From: an uncultured Eubacteriales bacterium | GTDB lineage: Bacteria; Bacillota; Clostridia; Oscillospirales; UBA644 | Assembly: GCA_934501435.1 (NCBI GenBank) | Contig: CAKSTW010000001.1 | Span: 265,231-329,230, forward strand | Length of the DNA: 64,000 nt | Direction: 5' to 3' | Shown: positions 1 through 8,920 of the stretch, in pieces | How the letters are laid out: each line of letters begins with the position of its first letter | Position numbering within the stretch: the first letter of the stretch is position 1 | Made by a program: the position numbers and the translations under genes | The notes under the pieces: model-generated | Databases searched by the model: none | Told to the model about the DNA's origin: nothing | What the model saw: the letters and a program-made list of their open reading frames with translations, nothing else

Positions 1-1623
1 GCTTCTTTTGAGTTCACGGGCTTCGCAGACCTTATCTGCGCAGGAATAGAAATACGGGGTCTGCGCGTCGAACTCCGCGGCGCAGGTGTCTACCGTTTTA
101 TAACTGTAACTGAATTCGGGAAGTTCGTCTTTTTTTGTAACGCGTCTGATAAACGAATCGGGGAAACCGAATTTTTTCGCTTTGATATAAAGTTCGTCGC
201 AGAACGGCTCTTCGGAAAGTTCTTTTTCGAGATCCGCCGCTTCTTTAAGACAGTTTATAAAATAAAGGTCGATTTTCGTTATTTTATGAATTTCTTCCGC
301 AGAAACTCCGCTTTTCAGCGCCTCGTAAACGGTGAAAAGACGGACGTCGTTCTGTTCGGTGAGCCTTTCGGCAACAGATCTGTCGTCGGCAGGCTTTGAA
401 TTGAGAGAATCAAGTTTTATTTCCGCGCCGCGCACGGCTTTCATCAGAGCCTCGACAAACGACTGTCCGATAGCCATGACTTCTCCCGTCGCTTTCATCT
501 GCGTCCCGAGTTTGCGGCTCGCGCCTATGAATTTATCAAAAGGCCACTTCGGAAATTTGACGACGACATAGTCGAGCGTCGGTTCAAAGCAGGCGCAGGT
601 CTTTCCGGTAATTTCGTTTTTTATCTCGTCAAGGTTATATCCGAGAGCGATGAGAGTCGAAATTTTCGCGATCGGATATCCCGTCGCCTTGCTCGCAAGC
701 GCCGAAGAACGCGAAACGCGCGGATTTACTTCAATCACGGCATATTCGAAACTGTCGGGATTCAAAGCAAACTGACAGTTACAGCCGCCGACTATTCCGA
801 GAGCGGAGATCATATCAAGAGACGCGGAACGCAGCATCTGATATTCTTTATCCGACAAAGTAAGCGTCGGAGCGACTACGACGGAATCTCCCGTATGAAT
901 TCCGACGGGGTCGAAATTTTCCATCGAACAGACGGCGACAACGTTGCCCGCAGAATCTCTCATCGTTTCGAATTCAATTTCTTTCCAACCGGAAATACAT
1001 TTCTCGACGAGTATCTGCGTAACAGGCGAAAGTTTAAGTCCGTTTGTTGCAATTTTTATAAAATCTTCTTCGTTTTCGGCAATGCCTCCGCCCGAACCGC
1101 CGAGCGTATAGGCGGGGCGAACGATTACGGGATAACCGATTTTTTCCGCCGCAAAGACAGCGGTCTCAATATCGGTCGCAATTTCGCTCGGAACGCACGG
1201 CTGACCGATTTCGAGCATTGTTTTTCTGAAAAGTTCGCGGTCTTCCGCCTTCTTTATGGCATTTATATCGCTGCCGAGAAATTTCACTCCGTATTTTTCG
1301 AGAACGCCGCTTTCAGAAAGCTGCATTGATATTGTAAGCCCGGTTTGTCCGCCGAGCCCCGCAAGCAGTCCGTCGGGATGTTCTTTTTCGATAATTCGAG
1401 CGACGGTCTCCGCGGTAAGAGGTTCAAGATATATCTCATCCGCAAGGACTTCGTCTGTCATAATCGTCGCGGGATTGGAGTTTACGAGAACGACGTTTAT
1501 CCCCTCTTTTTTTAAGATACGGCAAGCCTGCGCGCCCGCATAATCGAATTCCGCCGCCTGTCCGATGACGATGGGTCCCGAACCTATGACAAGAACCTTT
1601 TTGATATCCTGATTTTTAGGCAT
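1..1623 (-). CDS. carB: Carbamoyl-phosphate synthase large subunit, 3'-truncated by window edge
   Basis: The minus-strand frame is open from an ATG at 1623 to the window start, so about 540 N-terminal residues are visible. It begins MPKNQDIKKVLVIGSGPIVI and continues with the GQAAEFDYAG and NSNPATIMTD motifs of the first ATP-grasp (carboxyphosphate) half. ALGGQTGL-like text, the GGSGGGIAEN loop and the EVNPRVSRSSALASKATGYPIA block follow. CarB uses ammonia from CarA to make carbamoyl phosphate for arginine (and usually pyrimidines) in the cytoplasm. The start overlaps the carA stop by 8 bases, which implies translational coupling. It is the last visible gene of the arg operon. The carbamate-phosphorylating half and the allosteric domain lie outside the window. 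Confidence 0.95.
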   Translation of the reverse strand, partial: MPKNQDIKKVLVIGSGPIVIGQAAEFDYAGAQACRILKKEGINVVLVNSNPATIMTDEVLADEIYLEPLTAETVARIIEKEHPDGLLAGLGGQTGLTISMQLSESGVLEKYGVKFLGSDINAIKKAEDRELFRKTMLEIGQPCVPSEIATDIETAVFAAEKIGYPVIVRPAYTLGGSGGGIAENEEDFIKIATNGLKLSPVTQILVEKCISGWKEIEFETMRDSAGNVVAVCSMENFDPVGIHTGDSVVVAPTLTLSDKEYQMLRSASLDMISALGIVGGCNCQFALNPDSFEYAVIEVNPRVSRSSALASKATGYPIAKISTLIALGYNLDEIKNEITGKTCACFEPTLDYVVVKFPKWPFDKFIGASRKLGTQMKATGEVMAIGQSFVEALMKAVRGAEIKLDSLNSKPADDRSVAERLTEQNDVRLFTVYEALKSGVSAEEIHKITKIDLYFINCLKEAADLEKELSEEPFCDELYIKAKKFGFPDSFIRRVTKKDELPEFSYSYKTVDTCAAEFDAQTPYFYSCADKVCEARELKRS

Positions 1624-2686
1624 TTTTGTTCTCCTCCATCATCTTTATAAAGCGGTCGAATAAGAATTCCGTATCCCGCGGTCCTCCGCACGCTTCGGGG
1701 TGAAACTGAACCGTAAACGCATTGAATTTCGAATATTCTATCCCCTCGCAGCTGCCGTCGTTCGCGTTAATGAAAATTTCTTTTCCGACGTTTTCAATGC
1801 TCGGAAAATCGACCGCGTATCCGTGGTTCTGGCTCGTTATATACGTTCTCGTTCCGACAAGGGATTTTACGGGCTGATTTACTCCGTGGTGTCCGTATTT
1901 CAGTTTTACCGTCTTCCCGCCGACGGAAAGCGCCGTCAGCTGATGACCGAGACATATTCCGAAAAGAGGCTTTTTTCCGAGCAGTTTTTTTATCTGTTCG
2001 ATACAGTATGTATTTTCGGCAGGGTCGCCCGGACCGTTCGAAAGCATTATGCCGTCTACGTCTCCCGCAAGAATTTCTTCCGCCGACGTGTTATACGGAA
2101 AAGAAGTAACGGTGCAGCCGCGTTTTGTAAGACAGCGGATAATATTTGCCTTTGCACCGTAATCAAGAAGGGCTACTTTGAAATTTTCTTTTCCGCAAGC
2201 CTTATATACCGCAGGTGCCTTTGAAGAAACTTTCGCGACTTCCCCCGTAACTTTATAATTTTTGATCTCAGCAAGAGAAACGTCCGCCGAGTCGCTTATC
2301 TTTCCGTTCATTACGCCCTCTTCGCGGATAGTGCGCGTAAGTTCCCTTGTATCTATCCCGCAAAGTCCGCAGACATTCTGTTTTTTTAAGAATTCGTCGA
2401 GCGGATATTCGCTTCTGAAATTTGACGGAAAAGAACACAGTTCCCGCACGATATAGCCTTTCACCGCGCATTTTCCCTCAAAATCTTTGGGAATGACCCC
2501 GTAATTTCCGATAAGAGGAAAGGTCTGGACTACTATCTGCCCCGCGTAAGACGGGTCTGTAAGCGTTTCGAGATAGCCGACCGTTCCCGTCGTAAAAACG
2601 ACTTCCCCGACGCTTTCGGCGTCCGCGCCTATCTTATATCCCTCGAATATTTTTCCGTTTGAAAGAATCAAATATGCTTTTTTCAT
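1616..2686 (-). CDS. carA: Carbamoyl-phosphate synthase small subunit (glutaminase)
   Basis: 356 residues, normal for CarA. The N-terminal CPSase_sm domain (MKKAYLILSNGKIFEGYKIG, then EVVFTTGTVGYLETLTDPSYAGQ) is followed by a class I glutamine amidotransferase domain. That domain carries the nucleophile Cys in PLFGICLGHQ and the distal His/Glu in FTVQFHPEA. It hydrolyses glutamine and channels ammonia to CarB. AAGGAA lies upstream of the ATG. It starts 12 bases after argF and overlaps carB by 8 bases, so it belongs to the arg operon. Membership of this ArgR-box operon suggests that this copy serves mainly arginine synthesis; a separate pyrimidine copy could exist elsewhere. Confidence 0.97.
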   Translation of the reverse strand: MKKAYLILSNGKIFEGYKIGADAESVGEVVFTTGTVGYLETLTDPSYAGQIVVQTFPLIGNYGVIPKDFEGKCAVKGYIVRELCSFPSNFRSEYPLDEFLKKQNVCGLCGIDTRELTRTIREEGVMNGKISDSADVSLAEIKNYKVTGEVAKVSSKAPAVYKACGKENFKVALLDYGAKANIIRCLTKRGCTVTSFPYNTSAEEILAGDVDGIMLSNGPGDPAENTYCIEQIKKLLGKKPLFGICLGHQLTALSVGGKTVKLKYGHHGVNQPVKSLVGTRTYITSQNHGYAVDFPSIENVGKEIFINANDGSCEGIEYSKFNAFTVQFHPEACGGPRDTEFLFDRFIKMMEENKNA

Positions 2687-2698
2687 CTGAAATATTCC

Positions 2699-3685
2699 TT
2701 ATACCAAAGTTGCTGCCATGACCGCTTTTATGGTGTGCATTCTGTTCTCCGCCTCGTCGAAAACGAGAGAGGCTTCGCTCTTAAAAACGCTGTCGGTAAC
2801 TTCCATGCATGTCATTTTGTATTTATCGTATATCTGTTTGCCTATAACCGTTCCGAGGTCGTGAAATGCTGGCAGACAGTGCATAAACGCGCATTGTTTT
2901 CCCGCGTTTTCCATAACGGCGTCGTTTACCTGATACGGCAAAAGGTCGTGTATCCGCTCGTCCCATACGCTTTCGGGTTCTCCCATCGAGACCCAGACGT
3001 CGGTATAGATAACGTCGGCATTTTTCGTCGCAGCTATCGGGTCTTCGATAAATTCAAGCGTTGAGCCCAACTCTTCCGCAATTTTCTTACATTCGCCGAT
3101 CAGGTTTTTATCGGGAAAATATTTTTTCGGAGCGCAGGCGACAAAATTCATTCCCGTTTTCGCACAGCCGACCATAAGAGAATTTCCCATATTGTAGCGG
3201 GCGTCGCCCATATAAACGAGTTTTTTGCCCGCAAGAGAACCGAAATGCTCTTTTATAGTAAGGAAATCCGCAAGTATCTGGGTCGGGTGAAATTCGTTCG
3301 TAAGCCCGTTCCAGACGGGAACTCCCGCGTTTTCGGCAAGCGTTTCGACTATTTCCTGCCCGTAGCCGCGGTATTCTATTCCGTCGAACATTCTTCCCAA
3401 AACTTTGGCGGTGTCGGCAATACTTTCCTTTTTGCCTATCTGGGAAGCCGTCGGATCGAGACAAGTCACTTCCATACCGAGGTCGTGCGCCGCGACCTCA
3501 AACGAACAGCGGGTCCTCGTGCTTGTCTTTTCGAAAATCAAAGCGATGTTTTTCCCCTCGCAGATTTTATGCTTTATTCCGTTTTTCTTTTCATATTTAA
3601 GTTTTGCGGCGTAATCTATAAGATATTCTATTTCTTCTTTTGAGAAATCGAGAAGTTTTAAGAAATTCTTTCCTTTAAGATCCAT
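2699..3685 (-). CDS. argF: Ornithine carbamoyltransferase
   Basis: 328 residues, normal length. It converts ornithine and carbamoyl phosphate to citrulline. Visible family motifs are the carbamoyl-phosphate loop STRTRCSFEVAAHDLG, the HPTQILADFLT block and the ornithine-side HCLPAFHD Cys motif near the C terminus. The ATG at 3685 has AAAGGAG upstream, inside the end of argD. Only 3 bases separate it from the argD stop. Its position between argD and carAB puts the enzyme that consumes carbamoyl phosphate beside the enzyme that makes it. OTC was chosen over aspartate or putrescine carbamoyltransferase because of the HCLP motif and the context. Confidence 0.96.
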   Translation of the reverse strand: MDLKGKNFLKLLDFSKEEIEYLIDYAAKLKYEKKNGIKHKICEGKNIALIFEKTSTRTRCSFEVAAHDLGMEVTCLDPTASQIGKKESIADTAKVLGRMFDGIEYRGYGQEIVETLAENAGVPVWNGLTNEFHPTQILADFLTIKEHFGSLAGKKLVYMGDARYNMGNSLMVGCAKTGMNFVACAPKKYFPDKNLIGECKKIAEELGSTLEFIEDPIAATKNADVIYTDVWVSMGEPESVWDERIHDLLPYQVNDAVMENAGKQCAFMHCLPAFHDLGTVIGKQIYDKYKMTCMEVTDSVFKSEASLVFDEAENRMHTIKAVMAATLV

Positions 3686-3688
3686 TTT

Positions 3689-4855
3689 TCATTCTCCTTT
3701 GCAGGCGTTTATTATGATCCGCGCGGCTTTTACAAGCAGAGCGTCGGGGATAGTGAGCGGCGGAAGAAGTCTTACCCTGTCTTTTGCGGTAAGGCACAGA
3801 ACTCCGTCCGAAACACATTTTTTAACGACTTCTGCGGCGTTCCTTTTCGTTTTCAATCCGAGCATGAGTCCGCGCCCCGTCACCTCTTCGATTTCGGGAA
3901 CATCGGAAAACATATCGGTAAGGATTTTCCCTTTACGCGAGACCTCCGAAAGAAATTTATCGTCAAGCCTGCTTATCACGTTGTACGCTCCGGCGCAGCA
4001 GACGGGATTTCCTCCGAACGTCGAGCCGTGGTCACCGAAGTCGAAAACATTTTCGACCTTTTCGGAAAGCAGGGTCGCGCCTATCGGAAGTCCTCCGCCG
4101 AGCCCTTTTGCCGTCGAAACGACGTCGGGAGTTATTCCGTAATTCATATACGAATACAGTTTTCCCGTTCGTCCGTTTCCCGTCTGAACCTCGTCGACCA
4201 TTAAAAGAATATCTTCTTTTTCGGTGAAATCGCGGAGAAACTTCACATAGTCTTTTGAAAGAGGGATAACTCCCCCCTCTCCCCTGATACATTCGAAAAG
4301 CACCGCCGCAATTTTTGTTTTTCCGGAAAGCGCAATAAGTTCTTCTGGCTTTTCGGCGGTAACGGAAACAAAACCCGGAGTCAGCGGATTATAAAGTTCG
4401 TGATAGTGCTCCTGCCCCGTTGCGGAAAGGGTCGTAAGCGTTCTGCCGTGGAAACTGTTTTTCATAGTAACAACGGTGAAGCAGTCATCGCCTTTCTTTT
4501 CGGCGGCGTATTTTCTTGCGGCCTTGATCGCACATTCGTTTGCTTCAGCCCCCGAATTCGAAAAGAAGACCTTGCTCATTCCCGTCTTTTCGCAAAGAAG
4601 CGCTGCAAGTTTTACGCACGGTTCGGTATAGTATAGATTCGAAGTGTGCTGAACTTTGTCAAGCTGTGAAATAACGGCGTTTTTCCATTCGGTGTCGGAC
4701 GCTCCGAAAATATTTACGCCTATTCCGCTCCCCATATCTATATATTCTTTCCCCGAACTGTCGGTAAACACCGCGCCTTTGCCCGACACTATCTCAACGG
4801 GAAAACGGTTGTAGGTTTTTGCGATATATTCGGAATCCAGACTTGTTATGCTCAT
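3689..4855 (-). CDS. argD: Acetylornithine aminotransferase
   Basis: PLP-dependent class III aminotransferase converting N-acetylglutamate semialdehyde to N-acetylornithine. The ATG at 4855 is chosen because AAGGAG lies at the right distance. A longer frame to 4936 would run 27 codons into argB without a ribosome site. The resulting 388 residues match the family. Motifs seen are SNSGAEANECAIKAARKY, the FHGRTLTTLSATG loop, the cofactor Asp in LMVDEVQTGNGRTG, and the Schiff-base Lys in STAKGLGGGLPIGA. It sits one base after argB and 3 bases before argF. It could also act in lysine synthesis, as many ArgD enzymes do. Confidence 0.96.
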   Translation of the reverse strand: MSITSLDSEYIAKTYNRFPVEIVSGKGAVFTDSSGKEYIDMGSGIGVNIFGASDTEWKNAVISQLDKVQHTSNLYYTEPCVKLAALLCEKTGMSKVFFSNSGAEANECAIKAARKYAAEKKGDDCFTVVTMKNSFHGRTLTTLSATGQEHYHELYNPLTPGFVSVTAEKPEELIALSGKTKIAAVLFECIRGEGGVIPLSKDYVKFLRDFTEKEDILLMVDEVQTGNGRTGKLYSYMNYGITPDVVSTAKGLGGGLPIGATLLSEKVENVFDFGDHGSTFGGNPVCCAGAYNVISRLDDKFLSEVSRKGKILTDMFSDVPEIEEVTGRGLMLGLKTKRNAAEVVKKCVSDGVLCLTAKDRVRLLPPLTIPDALLVKAARIIINACKGE

Positions 4856-4856
4856 T

Positions 4857-5714
4857 TTATTTCTCCTTAAAGAGAGTTCCCGCGCCCTCATCGGTAAGCA
4901 ATTCCATGAGAATGGAATGAGGAACGCGTCCGTCAAGAATAACGACGGTTTTAACGCCTTTATGAATTGCGTCGACGCAACATTCGACTTTCGGTATCAT
5001 TCCGCCCGAAATTATTCCGTCGGAATAAAGTTTTTCGGTTTCGTCAAGGCTTATTTCGTGAATAAGAGTCGTCGGGTCGTCCTTATCTTTAAGGATACCG
5101 TCGATATCTGTCATCATTATAAGACGTTCCGCATTTAATGCCCCCGCAATATACGCCGCGGCGGTGTCTCCGTTGATATTGTACGTATTCCCGTCCTTAT
5201 CGCACCCGACGGTCGAAAGCACCGGAATATATCCTTTTTCCAGAAGATCCTCTATTGTCTGCGGATTTATTTTTGTAACTTCACCGACAAAACCAAGTTT
5301 TTCGTCTTTGGTCTTCGATTCGATGATCCTTCCGTCAATACCCGAAAGCCCGACGGCTTTTCCGCCTTTCATCTCAAGAAGATTTACAAGCGTCTTATTG
5401 ACTTTTCCCGCAAGAACCATCTGAACGATATCCATGGTCTCCCTGTCGGTAACGCGGAGACCGTCGATGAAAACGGCTTCTTTGCCGACTTTTTTCATCG
5501 TTTCGCTTATTTCGGGACCGCCGCCGTGAATAAGAACTGTTTTGACGCCGATAAGCCAGAGCAGAACGATATCTTCCATTACCTGCTGCTTTAACGTTTC
5601 GTTTATCATCGCGTTTCCGCCGTATTTTACAACGATTGTCTTTCCCGTATATCTTTTTATGTAAGGCAGGGCCTGAGTTAAGACCTCCGCCCTCTGTGCG
5701 TTTGAAAAATTCAT
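4857..5714 (-). CDS. argB: Acetylglutamate kinase
   Basis: 285 residues of the amino-acid kinase fold. It phosphorylates N-acetylglutamate, usually the arginine-sensitive step. The ATP-site Lys lies in IVVKYGGNAM near residue 28. The glycine-rich loop IHGGGPEI and the substrate motif INGDTAAAYIAGAL are present. The N-terminal segment (NAQRAEVLTQALPYIKRYTG) resembles the extra helix found in arginine-inhibited, hexameric ArgB enzymes, so end-product inhibition is likely but inferred. GGAGG precedes the ATG. It lies 12 bases downstream of argJ. Confidence 0.96.
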   Translation of the reverse strand: MNFSNAQRAEVLTQALPYIKRYTGKTIVVKYGGNAMINETLKQQVMEDIVLLWLIGVKTVLIHGGGPEISETMKKVGKEAVFIDGLRVTDRETMDIVQMVLAGKVNKTLVNLLEMKGGKAVGLSGIDGRIIESKTKDEKLGFVGEVTKINPQTIEDLLEKGYIPVLSTVGCDKDGNTYNINGDTAAAYIAGALNAERLIMMTDIDGILKDKDDPTTLIHEISLDETEKLYSDGIISGGMIPKVECCVDAIHKGVKTVVILDGRVPHSILMELLTDEGAGTLFKEK

Positions 5715-5726
5715 TTTGACCTCCGT

Positions 5727-6941
5727 TTATGTGCGGTAATCGCCGTTGATCTTTACATAATCGTAAGTAAGATCGCAGCCCCACGCCGTCGAAGAAAAGC
5801 CGCCGTCGTTAAGGTTTATTAAAATATTTATTTCCTTTTCCGAAAGAACTACTTTCGCCTTTTCTTCCGAAAATTCTATTCCCGTACCGTTTTGGCAGAC
5901 TTTGACTTCGCCTGCGGCGCTTGCAAAGGCAACGTCTATTTTATTGACGTCGACCGCCGCTCCGCTGTATCCTATCGCGCAAAGCACCCTCCCCCAGTTC
6001 GCGTCCGCTCCGAACATCGCGGCTTTTGTAAGGCTTGAACATACTACGCTCTTTGCGACGGTTTTTGCAATTTCTTCGCTCTTTGCGCCCGTGACTTTAC
6101 ATTCGAGAAGTTTTGTCGCTCCCTCACCGTCGGCGGCTATCATTCGGCAAAGATGAACGGCAACGCTGTTCAGGGCTTTCATGAAAATCGCATAATCGCC
6201 GTTTTCCTCGGTTATTTCAGGGTTTTCCGCCATTCCGTTGCAAAGGACCGTGACCATATCGTTTGTGGAGGTGTCGCCGTCGATGCTTATCATATTGAAA
6301 GTATTTTTTACATCTGCCGAAAGCGCTTTCTGCAGAAGAGCCGGGGTTATCGCGACGTCGCTCGTGATAAAAACGAGCATTGTCGCCATATTCGGGTGGA
6401 TCATTCCGCTTCCCTTCGCAATTCCTCCGATGTGACAGGTTTTTTTGCCTAGTTCAAATTCGACGGCGATCTCTTTTTTCACCGTATCGGTCGTCATAAT
6501 ACCTGCTGCGGCATCTTCGCTTCCGTCCGTATTCAACCCCGAAACAAGCGTTTCAAGTCCGTTTTTTATGGGGTTCGGGTCAAGCGGCTGACCGATAACT
6601 CCCGTTGAGGCGATGACTATATCGTCTGCGCTGCATTTAAGCGCCGCTGCCGCAGCCTCGCAGATCTCTTCGGCGACCCCGACCCCGCCCGCGCAGCAGG
6701 TGTTTGCTATTCCGCTGTTGCAGATACAAGCCTTTGCCTGTCCGTTTTTAAGATGATTTCTTGTTACGGTAATCGGGGCTCCGAACACAAGATTCGTCGT
6801 ATATACCGCCGCGCACGAAGCAATTTTTTCGCTTACAATAAGCGACAGGTCTTTTTTTATTTTATTTTTCCTTATGCCGCAATGGATTCCGTTCGCAACA
6901 AAGCCTTTCGCGGCACAAACTCCTCCGTTTATTATTTTCAT
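5727..6941 (-). CDS. argJ: Bifunctional ornithine acetyltransferase / N-acetylglutamate synthase
   Basis: 404 residues. ArgJ recycles the acetyl group from N-acetylornithine to glutamate, and bifunctional forms can also use acetyl-CoA. The self-cleavage region is visible as KGSGMIHPNMATMLVF, with the Thr of ATML becoming the nucleophile of the beta chain. The C terminus shows ANWGRVLCAIGYSG and the LT-rich tail. AAGGAG lies before the ATG, and the start overlaps the argC stop (ATGA, 4 bases). No separate argA or argE gene is visible here, consistent with the cyclic acetyl pathway. Confidence 0.96.
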   Translation of the reverse strand: MKIINGGVCAAKGFVANGIHCGIRKNKIKKDLSLIVSEKIASCAAVYTTNLVFGAPITVTRNHLKNGQAKACICNSGIANTCCAGGVGVAEEICEAAAAALKCSADDIVIASTGVIGQPLDPNPIKNGLETLVSGLNTDGSEDAAAGIMTTDTVKKEIAVEFELGKKTCHIGGIAKGSGMIHPNMATMLVFITSDVAITPALLQKALSADVKNTFNMISIDGDTSTNDMVTVLCNGMAENPEITEENGDYAIFMKALNSVAVHLCRMIAADGEGATKLLECKVTGAKSEEIAKTVAKSVVCSSLTKAAMFGADANWGRVLCAIGYSGAAVDVNKIDVAFASAAGEVKVCQNGTGIEFSEEKAKVVLSEKEINILINLNDGGFSSTAWGCDLTYDYVKINGDYRT

Positions 6942-7876
6942 TTCCGATTCTCCTTATATTTCAGATTAAGTCCGAAAGAGTCTTCAACTCCGAGACTTAT
7001 ATTCATATTTTGTATTGCCGCGCCCGACGCGCCTTTTCCGAGATTGTCAAAGCGGGAAACAAGCAGAATTCTCTCTTCGTTTCCGCAGACGGTTATCTGC
7101 ATATCGTCATACCCCGAAAGTTCGCGCGCAGACAGGAAATTTCCGACATCTTCCTCGAAATGCACAAGCCCCTTTTTATAATAATCGCCGTAAACTTCCT
7201 TTATTGCTTTGATCCCGCCCGTAACGCTTTCCCCGAAAAGAGTTACCGTAACTTCCATTCCCGAATAAAAAGGCGCGACTATCGGGCAGAATATCGGAGC
7301 AGAAAAAAGACCGCAGACTTTTTTCATTTCGGGAAGATGTTTATGCGTCTGGGAAACGGCGTACATCCGCGGAGCGTCAAGCAGTTTGTCTCTGTTTTCC
7401 GATTCATATTCTTCAATCATCTTTTTCCCGCCGCCCGAATATCCGGTGAGAGAAAACGCAGAAAGAGGAACTCCCGGCGAAATTATCCCGTTTTTCACAA
7501 GCGGCTCGACAAGAGAAATAAATCCGCTAGCGTGACAGCCGGGATTCGCTATTCTTTTCGCCGCGGCGATCTTCTGACGGTTGTCCGAAATTTCAGCAAA
7601 ACCGTAAACAAAATCGGGGCTTGTCCTATAGGCGGTCGAAGTATCTATTATCACAACGTCCGGGTTTTCGACAAGAGACACGGCCTCTCTTGCGGCGTCG
7701 TCGGGAAGACACAGAATTGAAATATCCGAGCTGTTCAGACATTCACGTCTCGCCTCTTTATCTTTCCGTTTTTCTTCGGATAAAGTAACGATTTTGATAT
7801 CGTCCCTTCCCTGTAGCCGTTCTTTTATGCGGAGCCCCGTTGTTCCCGCGCTCCCGTCAATAAACACTTTTTTCAT
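6938..7876 (-). CDS. argC: N-acetyl-gamma-glutamyl-phosphate reductase, short type
   Basis: First gene of the operon. NADPH-dependent reduction of N-acetylglutamyl phosphate to the semialdehyde. The N terminus MKKVFIDGSAGTTGLRI is the Rossmann glycine motif, and the catalytic Cys lies in NPGCHASGFISL. The start at 7876 has AAGGAAG upstream. An in-frame ATG at 7900 lacks a ribosome site and lies inside the ARG box. At 312 residues it is the shorter ArgC type (about 310) rather than the roughly 345-residue Bacillus type. Confidence 0.94.
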   Translation of the reverse strand: MKKVFIDGSAGTTGLRIKERLQGRDDIKIVTLSEEKRKDKEARRECLNSSDISILCLPDDAAREAVSLVENPDVVIIDTSTAYRTSPDFVYGFAEISDNRQKIAAAKRIANPGCHASGFISLVEPLVKNGIISPGVPLSAFSLTGYSGGGKKMIEEYESENRDKLLDAPRMYAVSQTHKHLPEMKKVCGLFSAPIFCPIVAPFYSGMEVTVTLFGESVTGGIKAIKEVYGDYYKKGLVHFEEDVGNFLSARELSGYDDMQITVCGNEERILLVSRFDNLGKGASGAAIQNMNISLGVEDSFGLNLKYKENRK

Positions 7877-7892
7877 CGGTTTCTTCCTTATG

Positions 7893-7911
7893 TTTTGCAT
7901 AAATATTCAAA
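7893..7911 (-). promoter_or_regulatory. ARG box (ArgR operator), proximal
   Basis: The plus-strand text TTTTGCATAAATATTCAAA is close to the ArgR consensus of two TGNATA/TATNCA half-sites around an A/T core. It lies just downstream of the -10 element of the argC promoter, around the expected transcription start, where ArgR-arginine would block initiation. ArgR itself is not encoded in this window. Confidence 0.75.
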
Positions 7912-7922
7912 TATATGCCCAT

Positions 7923-7951
7923 ATTTTAGCATATCATTATATTTATGTCAA
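7923..7951 (-). promoter_or_regulatory. Sigma-A promoter of the arg operon
   Basis: On the minus strand, TTGACA (7951-7946) and TAAAAT (7928-7923) are separated by exactly 17 bases. The promoter points at argC, and an ARG box lies on each side. Confidence 0.85.
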
Positions 7952-8001
7952 GTGTTTACAGAGAAATTTCCCTAAAAAGTCACTTTTTCATCGTAATGAA
8001 T

Positions 8002-8020
8002 AATTGTATAAATATGCAAA
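8002..8020 (-). promoter_or_regulatory. ARG box (ArgR operator), distal
   Basis: AATTGTATAAATATGCAAA is a second ArgR-type palindrome about 50 bases upstream of the argC -35 element. Paired boxes fit cooperative hexamer binding. Its 3' end overlaps the A-run that forms the U-tract of the cotJ terminator on the minus strand. Confidence 0.65.
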
Positions 8021-8054
8021 AAAAAGACTGCGGAACAAGAAAGTTACGCAGTCT
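8017..8054 (-). terminator. Intrinsic terminator after cotJC
   Basis: On the minus strand an 8-bp stem AGACTGCG/CGCAGTCT (8054-8047 and 8032-8025) is followed by eight or more T residues. It separates the spore-coat operon from the arg promoter. Confidence 0.9.
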
Positions 8055-8064
8055 CTCTTATTTT

Positions 8065-8661
8065 TTATTTATCGAACGCGGGGTTTATCGCGTAGAAGTT
8101 CTTTTCGTCGAGCCGTTGCCTTACTATTCCTATACATTCGCCGAATCGCTGATAATGTACGATCTCCCGTTCCCGCAAAAAGCGTATCGCGTCTCTTACG
8201 TCGGGGTCGTCGACAAGCCGCAGTATATTGTCGTAGGTCATTCTTGCTTTTTGCTCTGCCGCAAGGTCTTCGTTAAGGTCCGCAAGAACGTCGCCGGTGA
8301 CGGCAAAGGTCGCCGCCGAAAGAGGAACGCCTGCGCTGTCCTGCGGGTAAACGCCCGCCGTATGATTGACGAAATAAGCGTCAAAACCCGCCTCTTCGAT
8401 CTGGGACGAAGTCAGGTTTCGGGTAAGTTGATGAACCATCGACGCTATCATTTCGAAATGCCCGAGTTCCTCCGTGCCGATGTCGGTAAGAGCGGCACGG
8501 ACTTCGGGATAAGGCATCGAATATCTCTGGCTCAGATAGCGCAGCGACGCTCCTATTTCGCCGTGAGGCCCGCCGTACTGGCTTATTATTATCTGTGCCG
8601 CCTTCGGGTCGGGTTTCTTTATATCAAGAGGATATTCCAAAGATTTATCGTAAAAAAACAT
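8065..8661 (-). CDS. cotJC: Spore coat protein CotJC (manganese catalase family)
   Basis: 198 residues, usual CotJC length. It belongs to the Mn-catalase/ferritin-like family. The N terminus MFFYDKSLEYPLDIKKPDPK is typical. The diiron/dimanganese helix residues appear in YGGPHGEIGASLRYLSQRY and GTEELGHFEMIASMVHQL. It is a spore coat component assembled in the mother cell and may have catalase activity. It is the last gene of cotJABC and lies 15 bases after cotJB. Expression is expected from a mother-cell sigma factor. Confidence 0.95.
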   Translation of the reverse strand: MFFYDKSLEYPLDIKKPDPKAAQIIISQYGGPHGEIGASLRYLSQRYSMPYPEVRAALTDIGTEELGHFEMIASMVHQLTRNLTSSQIEEAGFDAYFVNHTAGVYPQDSAGVPLSAATFAVTGDVLADLNEDLAAEQKARMTYDNILRLVDDPDVRDAIRFLREREIVHYQRFGECIGIVRQRLDEKNFYAINPAFDK

Positions 8662-8676
8662 AATCCGTCTCCTTCT

Positions 8677-8919
8677 TTAATCCCATGGCCACGGATCGCA
8701 TATCCATGTCCAGTTTTTGTCGGTCGCCGCATTTTCGGCTGTCAGCGCACCGAATTTTTTTTCGTATTCGTTTTTCAGTTTTCCCGTGTTTTCGGAATAT
8801 TCCCTAAACGCTTTGAGCGCTTTTTCGTCCTGAGGGTGAGTATCCAGGAATATCGCGGTCTCTATCGTCGCAAAGCGTTCCGCCATAAGTTTCTTCATAA
8901 GATGCTGTCTTTCCGTCAT
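8677..8919 (-). CDS. cotJB: Spore coat protein CotJB
   Basis: 80 residues. The protein matches the CotJB pattern: a Met/Lys-rich helix (RQHLMKKLMAERFATIETAIFLDTHP) and a C terminus ending WICDPWPWD. It works with CotJA and CotJC in the inner coat; the biochemical role is unknown. It starts one base after the cotJA stop, with CCTTTTTATA-side purines (AAGGAG) upstream. Confidence 0.92.
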   Translation of the reverse strand: MTERQHLMKKLMAERFATIETAIFLDTHPQDEKALKAFREYSENTGKLKNEYEKKFGALTAENAATDKNWTWICDPWPWD

Positions 8920-8920
8920 A

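Noticed and set aside
3689..4936. Longer argD frame starting at 4936
   Set aside because: The extra 27 codons overlap the end of argB and have no ribosome site; ATG 4855 has AAGGAG and fits family length.
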